Assembly: GCA_902478945.1 (NCBI GenBank)
Contig: CABSMX010000111.1
Coordinates: 1 to 5,654, forward strand
DNA length: 5,654 nt
Origin: an uncultured Collinsella sp.
GTDB taxonomy: Bacteria > Actinomycetota > Coriobacteriia > Coriobacteriales > Coriobacteriaceae
Direction of reading: 5' to 3'
Positions 5,343-5,654 of the stretch are shown one piece after another (the stretch's first letter is position 1; each line of letters begins with the position of its first letter). The notes under the pieces were generated by a model. That model saw only the letters and a list, made by a program, of their open reading frames with translations, had not been told where the DNA came from and made no database searches. A program made the position numbers and the translations under genes.

Positions 5343-5637
5343 TTAGTCCTGGAAGAGCGCCGTGGACAGGTAGCGCTCGCCGGTGTCGGCAAGCAGGGCC
5401 ACGATGGTCTTGCCCTCGTTTTCGGGGCGCTTGGCCAGCTGCAGCGCGGCCCACACGGCGGCACCGGACGAAATGCCCACGAGCACGCCCTCCTTGTGGC
5501 CCACGGCGCGGCCGGTGGCAAAGGCGTCGTCGTTCTCGACGGGGATGATCTCGTCATAGACCTGGGTGTCGAGGACGTCGGGCACAAAGCCGGCACCGAT
5601 GCCCTGGATCTTGTGCGGGCCGGCCTGGCCCTTGGAG
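5343..5637 (-). CDS. cysK: Cysteine synthase A (O-acetylserine sulfhydrylase), 5'-truncated
   Basis: PLP enzyme that makes cysteine from O-acetylserine and sulfide in the cytoplasm. Only the last 97 residues of about 310 are in the window; the PLP lysine and substrate loop lie beyond the edge. The C-terminal signatures are clear: GPHKIQGIGAGFVPDVLD near the start of the fragment, VGISSGAAVWAAL (residues 53-65) with the serine that contacts the PLP ring nitrogen, and LADTGERYLSTALF at the end, finishing with TAA. The apparent start MCIRDS is the translated adapter and not protein sequence. CysK and CysM are related, but the GPHKIQGIGAGF and SSGAA regions favour CysK. Confidence 0.93.
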
Positions 5638-5654
5638 CTGTCTCTTATACACAT
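5638..5654 (-). other. Nextera mosaic-end adapter remnant (not genomic)
   Basis: CTGTCTCTTATACACAT is the reverse complement of 17 of the 19 bases of the Tn5 mosaic end also seen at 29-47. Translated on the minus strand it gives MCIRD, a well-known signature of adapter contamination. Genomic sequence ends at 5637. Confidence 0.97.

Overview
The window is a short assembled piece of bacterial genome, about 5.6 kb, with Illumina Nextera library adapter left on both ends (1-47 and 5638-5654). Genomic sequence therefore runs only from 48 to 5637, and the genes at both edges are cut by library fragmentation, not by biology. High GC, strong GCC/AAG/CTG codon preference in the metabolic genes, and the gene complement (FucO-type lactaldehyde reductase, M42 peptidase, MnmA, CysK, HTH-HipA kinase) suggest a gut actinobacterium of the Coriobacteriia, probably Collinsella or a relative. 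That assignment is from general likeness and is not proven here.

Layout. (1) 48-890, plus strand: the C-terminal three quarters of an iron-dependent lactaldehyde reductase (fucO), followed by a strong intrinsic terminator at 944-975. (2) 976-1493: about 520 bases without a convincing gene. It holds a 24-bp motif (GTGCA-N6-GGAGTATTCAGCA) present twice in opposite orientation 185 bp apart, one copy built into a 14-bp hairpin. (3) 1494-2537, plus strand: a complete M42-family metallo-aminopeptidase with its own terminator at 2573-2598. (4) 2678-4051, plus strand: a single-gene HipA/CtkA-like protein kinase with an N-terminal excisionase/MerR-type HTH domain, behind an AT-rich upstream region. 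(5) 4060-5160, minus strand: mnmA, tRNA 2-thiouridylase, convergent with the kinase gene and separated from it by 8 bp. (6) 5161-5342: hairpins and a minus-strand intrinsic terminator. (7) 5343-5637, minus strand: the C-terminal third of cysteine synthase CysK.

How they work together: cysK and mnmA lie in the same orientation and both belong to sulfur metabolism, since cysteine is the sulfur source for tRNA thiolation, but a terminator between them argues against a simple operon. fucO and the M42 peptidase fit a fermentative gut life on deoxy-sugars and peptides; they are separate transcription units. The kinase gene is also alone, with no separate antitoxin gene next to it. The two observations most worth following are the self-contained HTH-kinase fusion and the inverted motif pair in the 976-1493 gap.
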